64,000 nucleotides of DNA from Eutypella sp. D-1 (taxonomy: Eukaryota; Ascomycota; Sordariomycetes; Xylariales; Diatrypaceae), in contig JAJTTP010000023.1 of NCBI GenBank assembly GCA_023313575.1, positions 62,001-126,000 of the forward strand, in the 5' to 3' direction. This document shows, piece after piece, positions 31,884 to 41,174 of the stretch (positions are counted from its first letter, which is position 1; the number at the start of each line of letters is the position of its first letter). The translations under genes were made by a program, and so were the position numbers. The notes below the pieces were generated by a model. That model was given only the letters and a program-made list of their open reading frames with translations, had not been told where the DNA came from and ran no database searches.

Positions 31884-31933
31884 ATGATGCTGACGTTGAT
31901 GATGTTCTTGTGAGGAATAGGTCGCCTTAGGAA

Positions 31934-31965
31934 GCGGGGTTGAAGGACCTTCAGCTACATCTACC
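31934..31965 (-). promoter_or_regulatory. Shared upstream element (P8 copy)
   Basis: Plus strand GCGGGGTTGAAGGACCTTCA then GCTACATCTAC. It contains the internal palindrome GAAGGACCTTC. It lies directly beyond the CAA microsatellite of P8 and matches the elements upstream of P6, P7 and the relic at 33361. Confidence 0.55.
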
Positions 31966-33319
31966 TGGGCTCTGAGTAATTATCTAGCTACTAGGCACTT
32001 CATGTAGCTTAATCACGAGTAGAGCTATAGAGGGGTAGTTGTGAGACAGAGGATTAGGTGGGGGGGTCTACCATCTTAGATTTATCGGTATCTATTCAAC
32101 CACTCTGGTTTCAAGACGTAGCTTTACGGGTGACGCAAGACTCAAAGATAGCCAGCAAGGCGGCACGGCGATAGCGAGGTCCAGGTAAACCTCCTAAATG
32201 CTATATCGGCCTATGCCCTTCTCCAACGTATAGTCCAATAAAGACGGGTTAAAACATATGTGGAATCACACCCTACTTAGGTATGCTCGATTCCGCCTTA
32301 TGATGCCTAGGTATGCTTCACGCAGGTAGTAGGCGACCTTGCTATTCAGGGTCGCTATGCCTAGTCCTAAAGCCCCTAGGGAACAGATGCAGATACCCCT
32401 GTAGTCACCGACCGGTTAGCTATAGTTACAGGTAGCTGGTATGTAGGTAGATCTATGCCATGAAAGTACTTATAAAGGGGTGAATATTCAATACTGTCCC
32501 AAAGTTCAGCTAACACTCAAGCATTCAAATTACACCAGCGGCAACAATCCCCGGCTCCGGCCCCACTCCCAATTCCACCACCGAGATGTCTGACAAGCCA
32601 TGGATCAAGAAGGTTTCCAGTAGATGAGGGCGAATGAGCAGCTGGGCTAACGGATCGCGGGTAGAGCGCTTGGTTTCGGAGGGCATGACCGCATTTGCCC
32701 CAGGGGATAACACCGACAAGGCCCAGGAGGTGGACGACGACGGAAGAAGGCCCACTGAGCTATAGATTCTTGCAGCCTTCTCATTGCACCATAGATGGCT
32801 AGCTCGCCTTTCAAGGGTAGGGGCACACCACCCGTTTATCTTGGATCATATGACGTCCTGGAACGCTAGCACTTAACAGCCGTGAACGGGATAACTATCA
32901 ATCGTCTTACCATGCTGTTCGAGGTGCTATAATCCTGTCAATAACTACGATTGACTGCGAAGAATAGCGAAGCTGTCCTTATAGAAATGGATGGGGACAG
33001 GCATGATCAGGTCACGATAATAATCGCTACGACATGACGAAATCTGCTAGTGGCGGCTACTTCAAGGCTGTGAAGGAGCTTCCAGGGACCCAAAGTGAGG
33101 TTTTCCGGAGCTTGTTATTAGCTGTAGTTCTGACCAACCTGGGACTTGCGGCTCCCAAGCCCGACGCAGGCCATAGTTGTTAATTCGAGTAATCAGCTAA
33201 ATAATCTGGCACGTACAGTAAAATCGTGATTACACACTACTCATTTCCTGATTATTCGGGTTTTCTCGGCCTTATTAACGTCCAAGACCGGCAGAAACTG
33301 GTATAATGCTCAATTATCA
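31966..33319. other. Gap with diverged duplicated segments
   Basis: Contains sequence related to 25.2-26.1 kb (see that entry). A minus-strand open frame at 32525-32755 has only a GTG start and no recognised domain. There is no array element, only a degenerate GAAAGTACTTATAAAG near 32462. Confidence 0.35.
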
Positions 33320-33361
33320 CTCCTCCACCAATTCTGCGGCAACTCCTTTGTTGTTGACCAT
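33320..33361 (-). pseudogene. N-terminal relic of the coiled-coil family
   Basis: Minus strand: MVNNKGVAAELVEE, then TGA TAA. It aligns with MSDNAVIAELVKEM of P7. Only 14 codons survive. The family promoter element lies 60 bases upstream (33421-33449), which supports a former full gene. Confidence 0.55.
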
Positions 33362-33420
33362 TTTGGTAGCGTTGATTCTGATGATCATGATATTGCGGGA
33401 ATCTTAAGGCCTTCTTAGGA

Positions 33421-33449
33421 CGGGGTTGAAGGACCAGCTACACACCTCC
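33421..33449 (-). promoter_or_regulatory. Shared upstream element (relic copy)
   Basis: Plus strand CGGGGTTGAAGGACCAGCTA then CACACCTCC, matching the P8 element without its second half-palindrome. Confidence 0.5.
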
Positions 33450-33710
33450 GTAGGGTCTATCTTGTCCTCGTGACATCTCAGTAATCAGAAGCATGGTGTC
33501 ACTCATGTCTAGTCCCGTTACCCCAATGATGACCTTGTGGTACCTTTCAGTTTGCTTCGGTTAGTTTGTCATGCACTGTCACATGGACAGTCACTCAGTG
33601 TACAACTTGATCAGTAGCCGCAGAGGACTAATTCCAAAACTGCCCTGTCTCATTCCCCGTCATCCAGGATATGCTATTGACTGTGTTGACATCCATCGCC
33701 AAATTCAGCA
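33450..33710. other. Upstream region of the kinase gene
   Basis: Presumed promoter and leader; no motif stands out. Confidence 0.35.
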
Positions 33711-35303
33711 ATGGATAGACACCACGAGATGCTTCCCCTACTCGCCGAGGGCGTAGAATATCTAGGGAGCTATCAGGAGGGCGGGTTCCACCCCGTGCAC
33801 CTAGGAGACATCTACAACGGCCGCTATGAGGTGGTACACAAGCTGGGCCACGGCGGGTTTGCGACAGTATGGTTGTGTCTCGACCAACGAAGCCATGAGT
33901 GGAGAGCTTTGAAGATTGCGGCTGCCGATGATTCAGACGAGACCGAATCGGACCTGAAACTACTGAACATGCTGCAATCAAACGGTCTACAGCTCGAGGA
34001 CTGTGAGAACCACCACTTGACCTTTCTTACGGACCATTTCTACATCGACGGGGTGAACGGCCGTCACCTATGCTGCGTGTTCCCTCTGCTCGGGCGTACG
34101 ATCAGTGGAATGGACGTCCGCGACCCGCCGAACACGTTCCAACAGATATTTCGCCAAGTAGGTAAGGCGCTGGCATTTCTACACGGCCAAGGAATCTGTC
34201 ATGGCGACATCACGCCCAAGAATATTCTTTTTCGCCTCCAGGATACGAGCCGAATTAGTCGGGAGGAAATGTTGCGGCTGGTGGGCGGGGTCGGGGTCGA
34301 ATACGTCCGGACCCGCACAGGGAAGAGCCCCAGCCCGAGGTATCCAGTCTATGTAGTGGGGCCGGCGGATCTGAGCCGGCTGAAGTCGACAGGCGACGTC
34401 TCCCTCGTCGATTATGGACAGTGCTTCCGTGCCGACGAGGCGCCCGAGTATATCGCGACGCCGAACCAGTACTGTGCGCCTGAGGTGCGGATAGGCGACA
34501 CGCCGGGATTTAGCAGTGATCTATGGGCCCTTGCGTGTACCATAGTAGAGGCCAGAACGTGCGTCACCCTCTTCCCTCGCACGGATACGATCGGAAAGCT
34601 GATCGAGGCGTTTCGAGTCTACCTCGGTCCTCTGCCGGAACCATATTTATCCACGCGGATCGAGGAGCTGACGGAGATGATGAAAAGAGCCGAGGGATCG
34701 GATGCGCCGGAGTACGAAGGCCTCAGGGAGGTTTGGAAAAGACAGTTGGAGCATTTGACCGGCAAGAGGGCAGAGGGCGAGACTACGGCAGAGCGGGAGA
34801 GGTATCTGGCCATGATTAAGGAGAGGACTGGGCAAGAGAACCCATTTCTAGCAGAGATTGCGGTCACGTACATACTCCCCGACGGAACACCCGAGGCGAC
34901 AGTCACCAAGCCCTGGAGCTTGGCGAAGGGGGAACTCAACTCGCTTGGCGATCTTATCACCAGGACTCTCGAGTACCACCCAGAAGACAGGCTAACGCTT
35001 GAGGAGTTTCTACACCATCCGTGGTTCGAAGAGCCTGCACTCGAAGATTGTGCAGCTGAGGCAGAGTGCTCTCCTAAGAGTTCGGCCGTTATCTACAAGC
35101 CAATGAGTCCAGGAACTATTGAAAACCACCCAGGGTCTAGCATCAAGCACGCTGGCATCAATAAGGCGCCGCCTGAAGCACGACTGCCCGAAAACAGACC
35201 AACCTGGTCCGGACCGTTACGTAAGCTGCTTGCCCTGCTGGGGAGGAAGCTCCACAAGCTCTACATAAGGATTAAGCTCTGGGTATCAAGCGCAAGGCGA
35301 TAA
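33711..35303 (+). CDS. SRPK-like serine/threonine protein kinase
   Basis: Intact, intronless, 530 residues. The kinase domain begins with GRYEVVHKLGHGGFATVWLC (glycine loop ~45-52) and has the catalytic lysine in RALKI (~68). The catalytic loop is HGDITPKNILF (~163) with HGD in place of HRD. The metal-binding motif is VDYGQCF (DYG in place of DFG, ~234) and the activation segment ends YCAPEVRIG (~257). A large insert between the lobes and the late helix RLTLEEFLHHPWF are typical of SRPK-type kinases, which phosphorylate Ser-Arg-rich splicing factors; fungi carry many lineage-specific relatives of unknown target. The tail is basic (GRKLHKLYIRIKLW). Key catalytic residues are present, so it is probably active. 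It sits on the border between the island and the conserved genes. Confidence 0.9.
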   Translation: MDRHHEMLPLLAEGVEYLGSYQEGGFHPVHLGDIYNGRYEVVHKLGHGGFATVWLCLDQRSHEWRALKIAAADDSDETESDLKLLNMLQSNGLQLEDCENHHLTFLTDHFYIDGVNGRHLCCVFPLLGRTISGMDVRDPPNTFQQIFRQVGKALAFLHGQGICHGDITPKNILFRLQDTSRISREEMLRLVGGVGVEYVRTRTGKSPSPRYPVYVVGPADLSRLKSTGDVSLVDYGQCFRADEAPEYIATPNQYCAPEVRIGDTPGFSSDLWALACTIVEARTCVTLFPRTDTIGKLIEAFRVYLGPLPEPYLSTRIEELTEMMKRAEGSDAPEYEGLREVWKRQLEHLTGKRAEGETTAERERYLAMIKERTGQENPFLAEIAVTYILPDGTPEATVTKPWSLAKGELNSLGDLITRTLEYHPEDRLTLEEFLHHPWFEEPALEDCAAEAECSPKSSAVIYKPMSPGTIENHPGSSIKHAGINKAPPEARLPENRPTWSGPLRKLLALLGRKLHKLYIRIKLWVSSARR

Positions 35304-35589
35304 CGGATTAGATAATGTATAGTAGAGGCCTACGGGCAATATAACATGACTTGGGTCTAGGTGCACTCAGCCTAGATGCATGGCGAATCCCATCAAGCTC
35401 ATAGGCTCCTTTGGGGCATTTACGTAAGTTCAGCATTAATTCTCATAGCTACCAGGGGGCCAGGCAATAGGAATCTAAGGACCTTGCCCTCGTAGGCCTT
35501 GAAGCCGTAAAGCACGGCTTCCACAAATGAAACACGCCTTAGACATTAAGCTAGAACCCCCAAACACGATGCCCCGCCTATCCCATAGT

Positions 35590-37118
35590 CTAGTGCTGGT
35601 ACCGATAACCCGGGGCACGATCCTCAAAATCCCTAGGCTCCGGGACCTCTCCCGCGCGCATACGTTCCTTGAGGGCCTCGCGACGATAATAGATATGGCG
35701 AGTGATCCACCAGAGACAAAAGCAGAGGGTGACAGCGCCCAGACTATACGCGTGGCCTAAGGTATAGGTCGGGGCGTGGGCGAGAGGATAGATCTGGCCG
35801 GAGACGATGCCGCCGATATTACCAATGGAGAGGGCGATACCAATAGAAGCCGCGCGTTTGCCGTCGGGTGCAGTGTTGGTCGAGAGCCAGGCGAGGTTAC
35901 CACCGCCGAGCATCCAGGCGCAGGAGGCGATAAGGAAGCAGGCGAAGTAATTAACGCCGACGGGGAGACGGTCCCCCGCAAGAAGGATAGCATAACCAAT
36001 CATCCCCACAGGGGCGCAGAGGACGCAGGCGAGGAAGCGGCGAGCGAAGCGGTCGGAGAGGTAGCCGGCAACACCATAAACGATAGAGCCCCAGAAGAAG
36101 ACGGGGATGCTGAGGTACTGGGACTGTTCGACGGAGAAGTTGAAGCCGAAGCGGAGGATGATGGGGAGGAAGACGCTGAAGCCGTAGAGCACGGTGAGGG
36201 ACATGACCTGGACGATGCCGTGGATCCAGGTTTTGATGTCCTTGGCGGCCATGATGAATTCGGCGCGGGTGTAGTGGCCTTTTCCGCCGCTGTAGGCCTC
36301 GGTCATTTCGGCGCGGCGCCTCATTATGGCGCGGTCGTCTTCGTTGAGGAAGTAGGCGGTTGTGTAGGAGGAGGGGATGACGAGGTAGCACAGGGCCGCG
36401 ACGACGATAGTGGCGCCGCCCTCGATAATGTAGAGCCTGTCGGTTAGCAGAGGCGGCGTACAGCGTATGGAATTGCGGCTTACCATCTCCATCCAGGGTA
36501 CCCCGCAGTGCCTCCCATGAAAAGGATGCCGTAGGCGATGAGGCCACCGAAAGCACTGGCCATAGCGGCGGCGACTGCGGGCGTCAGCATCGCACCGTAG
36601 GCGCACCGGACACGTAGGCACTCACTAAAAAGGTAGCTGATGCGCAGCCCAATCTCCTCCCGCTTATACCAATTCGCGAGCATGAGGGTCAAGCTCGGAA
36701 AGAGAAACCCCTCAAACATGCCCAGGAGCAGGCGACAAGCAGCGAGCTGGCCAAAATTCGTAACGAAGCCATTACCAAGACAGACGACGCCCCAGCCGAG
36801 GGCAGCAGTCGGAATGACGCGGTTGAAGCCGAGACGCTTGACGATGAGGGCGGCGGGGAACTCAGCAAGAATATAGAGGGGGTAGAAGAGGGAGATGGCG
36901 GTGTTGAGCTGGGAGCCTTCGAGGTGGATATCGGAGATCATGCCCTGGGTGGCGGCGAAGCCGATGTTGCCGCGGTCGAGGAAGGAGATGAGCTGTAGCA
37001 CGATGAGGATCGGACAGACGTACATGTCGAGCTTGGCGACGACGCGCAGCTCTCGCCGCTTGAAGTCCTCGTCAACATGATGAGAGTCTGTATGAGAGTC
37101 CGTCTCGAGTTTGGCCAT
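35590..37118 (-). CDS. MFS transporter, anion:cation symporter (allantoate permease) family
   Basis: Three exons: 36626-37118, 36484-36574 and 35590-36436, 476 residues. Introns 36575-36625 (GTGAGT...CGCAG) and 36437-36483 (GTAAGC...GACAG) restore LRISYLFIAAAMASAFGGLI and GYPGWRWLYIIEGG. The family signatures are KLDMYVCPILIVLQLISFLDRGNIG in TM1 with its aspartate-arginine, LEGSQLNTAISLFYPLYI, and FEGFLFPSLTLMLANWYKREE. About twelve membrane helices are visible, in two blocks separated by a loop. Dal5-type proteins import organic anions such as allantoate, nicotinate or pantothenate; the substrate here is not readable. Intact. Confidence 0.92.
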
Positions 37119-37614
37119 TGCAGAAGTGAGTTAAGCCTGGAGTTTGAGATGCCCTCCTCGATGCCCTCGATACCCTCCTCGCGTTCGATCAGCTCTTGTA
37201 GTCAGCTCGGCCATATTTCATGCTCCGTGGCATCGTGTAAGACCCCGGCGATGCCAAGTCCGGGACAGTTGACCCCGCAGCTAGCACCTTTCGGGATCCG
37301 GGAGCAGTGGGCAGCTCCAACTCACTGCGACATGCCATGCACTGGTGCGGCGCGGATACCAACAACGGCATCGTCAGCGACTGTCCTGCCATCAGCGGGC
37401 CTACGATTTGAAATCATGCCCACAAATGAGACCTGAGACGGGTGGAGTGATTGGTGGATGCATGCAAGGATCCCGGCGGTTTCTATAACAAGTTAACCAT
37501 GTCTCATTCTCCTACCTAGGTAGCAAATACTTATAGCTACGTCCCCAGCCGTCACAAATAGCAACACAACGCTACCTGAATCCCACCCGGGGCAAATCAC
37601 ACTCACGGCTACGG
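37119..37614. other. Gap between the MFS gene and the phosphosulfolactate-synthase-like gene
   Basis: Promoter of the MFS gene and 3' flank of the next gene. No further gene. Confidence 0.4.
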
Positions 37615-38577
37615 CTACGGCCTAAACGTGGTGATCTTGCCAAAGGTATCGCTCTTCCCCCAAATGCCCGCGCGAAGGCCGGCGAGCTGGACGATTTGGG
37701 AATGGTCGACGAAGAGATTGACATCGACGCCGAACTCGCGGATATACCAGTTGAAGACAGCAGGGTCCGCAGCCTCAAACATGACCTTCTCGAGTGGCAC
37801 ATCACGAATAATAGCCTGAATAACATCCGTGCGCCAAGCGCGGACGTTCTCCGTGATACCCTCGCTCTCAATCATCATGCGCTCAACGCCGGCATCGACG
37901 AACTTGCGCGCCATATTAATGACACGACTGGGGTCACTGGTGCCGATGGACTCGAGCTCCGCGGCCTCGGTATCGCCGCCCGCACCGAACTGGATGCCGA
38001 GCTCGGGCTTGGCTTTGAGGCCCGCAGCGTGCACGCGGTCGACGAGGCGGAGCCAGTCGTCACGGGGTAAGGAGAGGAAGCCGGTGGACAGCTCGATGAC
38101 GTCAAAACCAAGATCCTTGCACTTGTCGAGGTACTTGTCGACGGCAGCAGGGACGTCGCCTCCACTCGAGGCAAGGACATGTTCCATCCAGCCCCCCGTG
38201 CTCACGTAGACGCCGTGGTGATGAGCGAGGTCGAGGAGTTTGCGGAGCTGGTCCTCGGGAAAGAGACTGAAGGAGCCGCCGGCGAACTTGAGGCCGTCGA
38301 CGTGGGGACCCATGGTGTCGAGGACGTCGGCGAGGTAGCGCGGGCCCATGACGGAGTAGTAGGGACCGCGGATCTCGGTGACGGCGGTGGTGCGTGGTTT
38401 AGGCGGGAGCGGGTTGTGGCGTACGAACCCGAAGCCCTTGTCGCGGTCCTCCAGCAGGATCTTGGGGGTTTGTGAGAGGTAGGGGGTTGTGGTGAAGGGG
38501 CGCCCGGCCCGGGCCCGGCACGTGGCGCTTAGCTTCGGACCGCCTCGAAGGATTAAACTTAAGGAGCGCGATGCCAT
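37615..38577 (-). CDS. Phosphosulfolactate-synthase-like (ComA/HSA32 family) protein
   Basis: Single exon of 320 residues starting MASRSLSLILRGGPKLSATC. The first ~35 residues are Arg/Ser-rich without acids, so a mitochondrial presequence is likely (inference). Body: ILLEDRDKGFGFVRHNPLPP, then RTTAVTEIRGPYYSVMG, LADVLDTMGPHVDGLKFAGGSF, VYVSTGGWMEHVL, LGFDVIELSTGFLSLP, MIESEGI, VMFEAADPAVFNWYI and VNLFVDHSQIVQLAGLRAGIWG. This is the ComA TIM-barrel pattern. In archaea ComA joins sulfite to phosphoenolpyruvate in coenzyme M synthesis; in plants the homologue HSA32 acts in heat tolerance. Fungi do not make coenzyme M, so the reaction here is open. The frame before the ATG is open but has no further in-frame methionine in good context. 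Confidence 0.88.
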   Translation of the reverse strand: MASRSLSLILRGGPKLSATCRARAGRPFTTTPYLSQTPKILLEDRDKGFGFVRHNPLPPKPRTTAVTEIRGPYYSVMGPRYLADVLDTMGPHVDGLKFAGGSFSLFPEDQLRKLLDLAHHHGVYVSTGGWMEHVLASSGGDVPAAVDKYLDKCKDLGFDVIELSTGFLSLPRDDWLRLVDRVHAAGLKAKPELGIQFGAGGDTEAAELESIGTSDPSRVINMARKFVDAGVERMMIESEGITENVRAWRTDVIQAIIRDVPLEKVMFEAADPAVFNWYIREFGVDVNLFVDHSQIVQLAGLRAGIWGKSDTFGKITTFRP

Positions 38578-39392
38578 TGCGATGCCTGATGCCTGTGATG
38601 CCTGCGTAGCCGCGATGTGATTCAAATCTGAAATGATTACTACAGGGGAGGTTGAACGGGATGTCGAACATGGCCGGCAGAATAGGTAGGTGGCCGGTGA
38701 TTTATATCCCGTGTTACACAAATATCCGCATCAGTGTTACATCATAGCTATATCAGAGCAGTCTACACCTCTGAAGTCAGAGATCTACGTACGGCAGGTA
38801 AGTTGACGATCATCGACTCGCCTGCCGTTATGGTACCTGTTAGTCACAAAACCAGCACGGTACAGTCGATCTAGATTCAAGCCTACGGATTCCTAACTCG
38901 GCCGTGGAACCTATTGACTCAATATGTATGTATAGCTAAGGTAGCAGGAGGAACAGCAAAAATTGGACAGCAAGAAAATAATGGCGTCGAGCCACATGGG
39001 GTACTGTATTATCCCGAGGTACTATTATTACAGGCCGCACTGCAACTGCAACTGCATACTGCACTGCGGATCGGTAGGCGGGTTTGCAGGTCGCCTGAGA
39101 ATTTCAATGATCGCCGAATCGATTTACATTTGTTGCTTTTTCTTTTCTCTTCACTTCAACATCCCATAATCCAATCTTCGCATTCCGGGGTTGTCCGGGG
39201 TCTGCTGGTGGTATCTTTAAATGAATACATACGCGGAGGAAAAGTCGCGGATTAATTTTGGTATAAGCGGCAAATGCCTGGACGGCTATGACCCTGGACA
39301 TGGGGCCTGTGCGTACATGCAGGAGATGAGCAGGAAATAAGATGACAAGGCCGCTCGCCACTGGAAATGTAAACAAAATACAGATAGATAGA
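38578..39392. other. Gap between the ComA-like gene and URC4
   Basis: No supportable gene. Small CTGCAACTGCAACTGCATAC-like repeats near 39041-39063. Presumed promoter of the ComA-like gene and 3' flank of URC4. Confidence 0.4.
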
Positions 39393-41174
39393 TTAAAACA
39401 CGGTGCCGTCCGAGTCTATCAGGATTGGAGGTTCTTTGGTGTTTGGCCGGCTGACCTCGGCGATTTCACGGCCGCCCTGTGATTGTTCGTTAGCTACTGA
39501 CGTAAATTCGGGCCAAGATACGAGACGTAGGGGGCCTACCTTCCAGCTTCCCGCTTCCAACAGCTGCCCGAGGGATAGCTCGCCGCCGTCCAGCTCCTTG
39601 CGCAGGGCCTGATTCACATCAGCGCATAGCCTATCGAGGAAGCCGACGGTGACGCCGCGCCATTCGACAATAACATCATCGCTGGGCTCGAACATGGGGG
39701 CGACCTCGATTCCCTTGGTGCCGGTGCGGGTGCAGTATTCGTGGTAGTGCTGGAGACCGCGTTCCATATCGGGCTGCTTGAGGGTCAGGACGCCGAGGTC
39801 GACGAAGAGGCCGCCGTTGCGGTATTCGGGGAGGCCGGTGAGTAACTCGACGCCGGCGAACTGGATCTTGAGCAGGTTCTGCATGGGTTGCATCAGGGAG
39901 TAGGTGAGCCACTGGGTGAGCTTGTGGAAGGGCAGGATGGACTCCCACTGGGCGGTCGGGGGCCCGGAGGAGTTCGGGAAGGGGGAGAAGGAGGGGGAGG
40001 CCGGGGTGGAGGCCTGCTGGGGCATGGAGGAGCAGGGCCAGGCATCGCCGAGGGAGACGCCATTGATGGAGGTACGGGATTCGGGCCAGATGGGGCCGAG
40101 GCCGTTCATGAGGACGTTCCAAAGCACGGGAAGGATCACGATGGGTGACGACGACGCCTGTGTTGTGGGGTGTGCCAAGAGGTAGTCTGAGATGTTAGCG
40201 GTGACCGAGATGAGGGCCTACACTTGGTAAGAGGACTAACCAATCATGTTACCCGGACGTCCGTCCTCGCCGAAGAACTCCTTATTCTCGGACACGGCCT
40301 GACCGAGTCGGATCAACAGCTGTGTCCTACCCTCTAATCCGTCGAGTTCGTTACCCGGACGCGACTGGAGCCCCGTGGCGAGCTGTTCGACTTCGAGTTT
40401 GCGCAGACCCTCCTTGTCGACCTGGAAGCGATTGTTGGCGTCTCCGGAGAACAGGCCGGTCTTGAACATCTCGAGACTGGCGACGGCCAAGCCCTCGGAC
40501 CGTTTATACATCCTGCCATTCTCGGAACTCTTGTAGCTCCAGGTGGTCCCGGCGCCGGCATCGAGCAGCACACTAACGAGGAAGAGGTCGATCAAACGGC
40601 GGCACTTCTCGGTATTGTCGACGCTTTCGGGGAAGGTGGCGAGGAGGTTGGCGATTCGGTCACGGCCGCCGACGCAGAAGTGCTGATATCGGCCGTGGGA
40701 GGGGATGGTATTGAAGGGGGCATCGTAGTCTCTCTTGATGATCTGACAGACAAAAGAGACGACATCGGGAAACTTGGCGACGTCGACATCGAAATGATTC
40801 AGGGAATTCCGAAAAGCCTTGTTGGTGACGACCTGACAACGCTCACGCACAGCCCCTAAACTCTTCAGATACCCCGGAGCATCGAGGGTCGGGTCGGGAG
40901 GCTTGGGGAGGTTGATCTTGGAAAGATGAGAGGCGGCCATGGGGGACATGGGAGAAGGGGGAACGCTGGCCTGGGAACTTCGATTCAAGAAACGAGAAGA
41001 TGCAGCAGAAAAGCCACCACCGGTTCCTCCAGTTCCACCACTTGTTCCTCCAGCAGATGACGGGACTTTTCTGTTGGACTTTTCCGAGTCGAGGCTGGCG
41101 GTGTCGAAAGTTTTACCACCACCACCGTTGATTTTGGAACTACGGTCCTTGGATCTCCTAGAGAAGATACCCAT
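39393..41174 (-). CDS. URC4: Uracil catabolism protein 4 (DUF1688)
   Basis: Three exons: 40241-41174, 39540-40186 and 39393-39476. Intron 40187-40240 (GTTAGT...CTCAG) joins MI to DYLLAHP, and intron 39477-39539 (63 bases, in frame) restores SWKGGREIAEVSRP. The N-terminus is low complexity (GGTSGGTGGTGGG). The core shows YLKSLGAVRERCQVVTNKAF, PFNTIPSHGRYQHF, LLDAGAGTTWSYK, GRMYKRSEGLAVAS, FKTGLFSG, then EYRNGGLFVDLGVLTLK and the end GGREIAEV...DGTVF, all typical of DUF1688. Family knowledge: Urc4 is needed for the URC uracil-degradation route of fungi and bacteria; its biochemical role is not settled. No other URC gene is seen in the window. Confidence 0.9.

Noticed and set aside
32525..32755. 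76-codon minus-strand frame
   Set aside because: GTG start, no domain, and it lies within a diverged duplicated non-coding segment.
13100..33600. Integrated virus or large cargo transposon
   Set aside because: No capsid, polymerase, tyrosine recombinase or other hallmark gene was recognised in any island frame, so I make no such claim.
35776..36447. 223-codon plus-strand frame
   Set aside because: It is the antisense shadow of the MFS transporter, with Gly/Asp/Glu bias typical of an opposite-strand artefact.
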